A stretch of 64,000 nucleotides of DNA, taken from Dendrobium chrysotoxum (taxonomy: Eukaryota; Streptophyta; Magnoliopsida; Asparagales; Orchidaceae). The position numbers and the translations under genes were made by a program. Positions 59,554 through 64,000 of the stretch are shown here, piece after piece (position 1 is the first letter of the stretch; each line of letters opens with the position of its first letter). The stretch covers positions 2,852,001 to 2,916,000 of the forward strand of contig CM034303.1 of the NCBI GenBank assembly GCA_019925795.1, written 5' to 3'. The notes under the pieces are model-generated. The model saw nothing but the letters and a program-made list of their open reading frames with translations, was not told the origin of the DNA and searched no databases.

Positions 59554-62523
59554 AAAAAATAAACACACTTGGCCACGCTCTTTTTTTTATTTGGGGGCTA
59601 AGCAGCTGAAGCACCTGTAGCATTTATATTTATAATTTATTTAGCCCCCTTTATTGCCCTACACGAGCGTGGCCACCTACAGAAAATCCAGTGAGCATCC
59701 AGATCATTCCTAACCTAAGGGTAATCTAATCGCCCATCACATCAATCCACAGAGTGCAGTAAAAGTAAACAAACGCATCAATCAATTTCAATCACAACAT
59801 GCAATGAAAACTCAAAAAACCCGGCACACAGCAGAAAAGTAAACACTGGTCTAGCCTAGATCTAGAGTTGGTTGTCCTAGCAAACCATCTAAAGTGTGTG
59901 TAGTAGGTCGTGTGGTTGGGGTAGATCCTAGGATGGGTAATTGATTGAAGTTGTTTGATGTTCTGATTTTTTGAAAGGTTTAAGGGAGATTTTAATTGAA
60001 GTTTAAGTCTTAATGGATTAAATTTAATTTTAAAATTGATTTTAATTGTTTGTTGAATACCACCTTTATTGCACACCGAGGCCATGAAGTTTATTTCACC
60101 TTCCTAGGGGCTAATTTAATAGCCTCGTAGGCCTGGGTTACCTAGTGGTACCCGATATAATTAAGTAAATCGAGTTTGATTAAAGTTTAAAGATTAATTA
60201 ATTTTTAATTAAACTGATTGGTTGCTGGTTTTAAAATAAAATTGATGTTTTCTAGAATTTTGAATGATTTATTGAGTTTTAGAATTTTTGGATTATTTTA
60301 ATTAGTTAACTGAGGGGTCAAAAGTTGACTTTCAATTTAGAGTTAATTTTATAAGTTTCAGATTTTTAATAAATATTAGACCTTACGATGAGTTGTTAGA
60401 CTGTTAGTATGCTCAATTTGGAGTATTCTATGAAAAGTTATGATTTTTCGAAGTTCGGGCCTAGTTTTGAACTACAATTGACCAAAAGGTTGACTTTTTG
60501 ACTTTGACCAGATTTTGGAGGTTTGACATTTTTAGAAAATAATAGACCTTAATTGGAGTTGATTGACACTAAGTTTGCTCAATTTGGATTTTTCTATAAT
60601 TAGTTATGAATTTTCAAAGTTTCACTAATTATTGAATTTTTTAAAAATTGCCTAATTATGAAGGTTTTGATCATTTTGATCCAAACTCATCCCAAACTGC
60701 ATAGAATCACTCCCAAAGGTCAGAGATGACCCATGGGAGTGTTTACAAGTGTTTGGAAATTATTTTGGATTTTTAATGATTTTTAATTAATTAATATAAT
60801 TAATTGTTGATTTTTATTAAAAGTCAAATTAAAGTTAAATTAGGAGTCCAGTCAAGGGGATTTTATTTTTCCTAGGTAGAGGACTATATTTTGATCAATT
60901 TGAGGTATTATTTGTAATTTTTGAACTTAATTTGGATTTATTGCATGTTTTTTAATTTTCTGGGTCCTTAAATGGGCTGAAACTTTGGGTAATTAAATTT
61001 TTGACCTAATGACCTCCAAATTCAATGAAATTTAAAGCTAAAGCTTATGATGTCACTAAGTTTACTGTGTTAAAATTTCACCCCTATTGGGTGTGTGTAC
61101 AATCCCCTAAAAATTTTCTAAGTTTTCTAGACTTTTTCCTAAATATTTTTCCTAGGTGTTTCTACTACTCAAATGGGCTTGAAACTTGGTGTGACTAACC
61201 CTGACACAAATGCACACACACAGCACAAAACATGCAGCCTAATTCTACACAGGAAAGGAGTTATGAATTTTCAAAGTTTTGGGTCCAAAATGGACCGAAC
61301 ACCTTAAAAATTCACATCACAGAAAAATATTCAGCATATGACCCTAAAAAAATTATGGAACATGCCTAAGATGCTTAAAAATATTCCACCAAAATTTGGG
61401 ATCCATTTGACTCCTGGATTGCAAGAAAATTAAGAAAAACTAAAATTAGATAATTGTAATTTTACCACAATCCAAAGTCAAAACATCTTAATTTTAATTT
61501 TAATAAATTATACACTTAATTACCTTTCCAACGAGCCCAAAAATATCAAATTTGGTGGAAAAATGAAATTTTTATGAATTTTAGAAGTTTTTGGGCATTT
61601 TTTAAAATTTTTGAGACCAATAATGGTCAAATCGGGCGCCGCCGCCGCCGTACCAATCATTGGGTCGTATAGCGGCGCGGCGCCGTGTCCCAGACACATG
61701 TCGGCCCCAGGGCCGACCACTTAACCACGTCGGATCGGAGATCCGACCGTTGGTTGGGCCGCGGGATCAGCCGACGGCTCAGATTGAGCCACGTGGCATC
61801 CCGCGGTCAAGACAGACCCGCGCTCGAGTCCTAGAGAAGAAGCGCGCGGTCCGTCCTGGCCACGTGGCCACTTCTGGGCCGTCCGATCGCGCCTTGAACC
61901 AGAGCTTGAAATTTTCAAACGCCCATAACTTTCAAAATACTCGATGAAATTCGACGAAATTTGAACTGTAGCTAGGGGGCAACATGATCTTGCAATGCCT
62001 GGAGTTTGGAGGCTCCATGCATTGCAAAATTTGTACAGTTTCAAATTTAAATTCTAGCTAAAAGTGGAGATATCTTACAATCTACCCGATGGATTTTCTC
62101 GTTCTTGGGCTCTCTGAACTTGTAGTTTATCCACGCCCAAGTTTGCAGAAGACCCTGGAAGATTTTGACGGCTGGATCTTGAGATATCGAAGAGAGAAGG
62201 TGTTTCTCTCTTTTTTCTCTCCTTTTCCACTAAAATGAAGGTTTTAATGGTGGAAATGGTGGGGGAAGGCTTGGAATGGCCTTGGGAGGTGCTGGAGAGT
62301 GTGGGGAGCTGCTGGAGAGTCTTGGGGATGCTGGAGTTTGGGACTTAGGCCAAAAAATGAGCAAGATGAGGGTTAGGGCCAATTTTGCCCACTTAACCCT
62401 CATCATTTGAAATGAATGGCTTGGATCTCACCATGGGTGCCTTGGATGCTTGCCAAGTGTCCCATGAGCAGCCTAAGACTAGGAAAAGGCTGGTGGATTG
62501 AGGGGGATTGCCTTGAGCCAAGA

Positions 62524-62546
62524 GGGGGGGGGGGGGGGGGGGGGGC
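62524..62546 (+). repeat. Poly-G run
   Basis: More than 20 G in a row; likely unstable in sequencing and assembly. Confidence 0.9.
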
Positions 62547-63830
62547 GACACCTCTTTTCCCTCATTTGGCTAAACCAAGCCTAAGCAAGGTTTAGGGAGC
62601 TGGTTTGTGGCCTCTTAGGGAGGGAAATTAGTCCCTTTTGAGCAGGTGGGAGCAGATTTTGTGAGAGGGAAAAGAGTTGTCCATGTGGCATGGTCAATGC
62701 CCATGACTTTGCCTCATTTCAACACAACTTGACCCATTGACTTGTTGACTAGTCAATGGTGACTAGGATGTGCATGGGAGGAGTCAAATATGCTGTAGGA
62801 GTCAATATCAAGGGACATGGGGCCATGGTGTTGAAACTTTGAGTGAATACATGAAATTGGAAAGGGTTTTGACCCCTCCAAATGGGTTGACCAAGTCAAA
62901 CCTAGGGAGGATTGACTTGAAAGTCTTTGGACATGTCATGAGTGTCCAAACAAATGATTTTGAAGCATTAGATTGGTTTGAGATGGATTCAAATGTTGAA
63001 AATATCAATGGTTGGTTTAAAGGTGGATTTGGTCAACCATAGTTGACTTGGTCAAACAAGTCAAACCAAGGAGTGGGTTTGATTTCAATGGGTCCCAAAT
63101 ATCATAGGAAATTCATTGAGAGGGGTTTCAAAGGTTAGGAATGTTGAACGATATTAAATTTTGGTCAAAAGTCCAAAAACCCCTTTAAAGGGAATTTTGG
63201 TCATTTTGACCTCGGATGAACCCTGGGTCGAGGTGGGTCCAAAAAGACGTAGATTAATGTTAAACACATCAATATCAAGGGTCTGGAGGTGATTAGAGGG
63301 TTTTGGGGAAACTCCAAGGTCAAATTTCCCAAGATAATGAGTCTAGTGGCACGGGCCGTAAATATTTAAATTTAGTTTCTGGGGTTAGAGACCCCAAAAT
63401 GGGCTCAGATTTGGGGGGTTGCCTCTAGATACATATCACATCAGTATGCAATTGACAGATCATGAATCAGAGGTCATTTGACTTGGGTTTGAAATGTTTG
63501 AAAATTCCCTGAAAAAGGCTTTTAGGACTCAGGTCTTTGGCCTTGAATTTTGGATTTTGGAATCTAGATTTGATATAGATCTTGAGTTTAAATATCTGGA
63601 TTTGAATCATCTCAATCATCCATGATCATTTGGAGTGATCATAAGTGTTTGAGAATGATTTGAACTAGATCAAAGGCAGGATCAAGATTTGAACTAGAGT
63701 TTGAATCTTGGACTGGGCTGGAGTCTAGATTTTGATTGAGGTTTGAACTGAATCAAAGTTTGGATTGACTTAAGTTCAGGATTGATTTAAAGTCTGGATT
63801 AGGCTCCAATGACCTCATATAAAAATAAGG

Positions 63831-64000
63831 TCAATAGTTATGTAGGAAGTTGATATTGGTCCTAATATTATTATCCAGTTACCAGTTGAAGAAGATGGTA
63901 AGCTCTTAGAGGAAGGTGAAATTGAGGCTATGGTAAGCCCCTCTGCTAATGATAAAGGTATGGAAATTGTGGTTAGAAACGAAAATGATTTTGTCGATGA
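63831..64000 (+). pseudogene. L1-type LINE ORF1 (right part, continues off-window)
   Basis: From about 63850 the frame reads DIGPNIIIQLPVEEDGKLL, then EIEAMVSPS and MEIVVRNENDF. This is the acidic linker expected after the ORF1 zinc finger, and it has the same codon style as 56456-57566. A TAG lies just before it. Endonuclease and RT should follow beyond base 64000. Confidence 0.7.

Larger units (their letters stand above)
57567..63830 (-). repeat. 6.3-kb non-coding repeat inserted in the LINE
   Basis: LINE ORF1 sequence lies on both sides, and TCAAT occurs at 57562-57566 and 63831-63835 as a possible 5-bp duplication. The block at 57945-58030 (CCTACGAGCGCAAGCCCTCG..TAGTTAATTAC) matches, in reverse, the conserved right part of the repeats at 2355-3683 and 18.52-30.24 kb. 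Further contents: (AT)n at 59514-59550, a GC-rich part at 61630-61900, a G run at 62524-62546, and many GTCAA/TTGAC phrases after 60300. No protein domain and no TG..CA ends. Strand and limits are tentative. Confidence 0.5.

Noticed and set aside
61660..62044. GC-rich segment with open frames on both strands as a gene
   Set aside because: Short, overlapping, domain-free frames in a long non-coding repeat. The GC content alone explains the lack of stops.

Overview
The window is nuclear DNA of a flowering plant. It has spliced genes with GT..AG introns, large AT-rich introns and intergenic DNA, and plant transposon families: chromovirus and other Ty3/gypsy elements, Ty1/copia, RTE and L1 LINEs, hAT, CACTA and Tourist-like MITEs. 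The GC-rich, intronless P450 gene fits a monocot, but I cannot name the species. There is no prokaryotic, organellar or CRISPR signal.

Three host genes are supported. (1) Positions 718-6335 (+) are the last seven exons of a METTL13/eEF1A-KNMT-type methyltransferase; its N-terminal half lies left of the window. (2) Positions 10367-35996 (+) are a complete six-exon gene for a 415-residue conserved plant protein of unknown function. Its first intron is 20.4 kb and full of transposons. (3) Positions 47813-49336 (-) are an intact intronless CYP94-family cytochrome P450. A broken CYP94 fragment lies at about 38105-38445.

The rest is mostly mobile DNA. In the METTL13-type gene, the second visible intron carries a 1.3-kb repeat. 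A palindromic MITE (6892-7050) and a decayed RTE LINE (about 7.8-9.8 kb) separate genes 1 and 2. Intron 1 of gene 2 holds, in order: a deleted gypsy element with two LTRs (11065-12991), a dead hAT transposon (13089-17777), and a large composite repeat (about 18.52-30.24 kb). The composite is split by a chromovirus (22306-28676) whose 5' LTR is reduced to 64 bp. Between genes 2 and 3, a GC-poor transposon (37884-44911) is split by the CYP94 fragment and by a non-coding LTR element (38472-44532) that contains a 2.6-kb array of 29-bp repeats. Beyond the P450 gene are a partial LTR of the same family, a copia remnant split by a CACTA derivative, more MITEs, and an L1-type LINE whose ORF1 is split by about 6.3 kb of non-coding repeat.

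The host genes have no evident shared pathway. The most interesting arrangement is the CYP94 fragment. A copy of the CYP94 core promoter sits beside it in flipped orientation, so transcription from it would read the fragment antisense, about 11 kb from the intact gene. All coordinates and similarities were read by eye; exon phases were checked by arithmetic.
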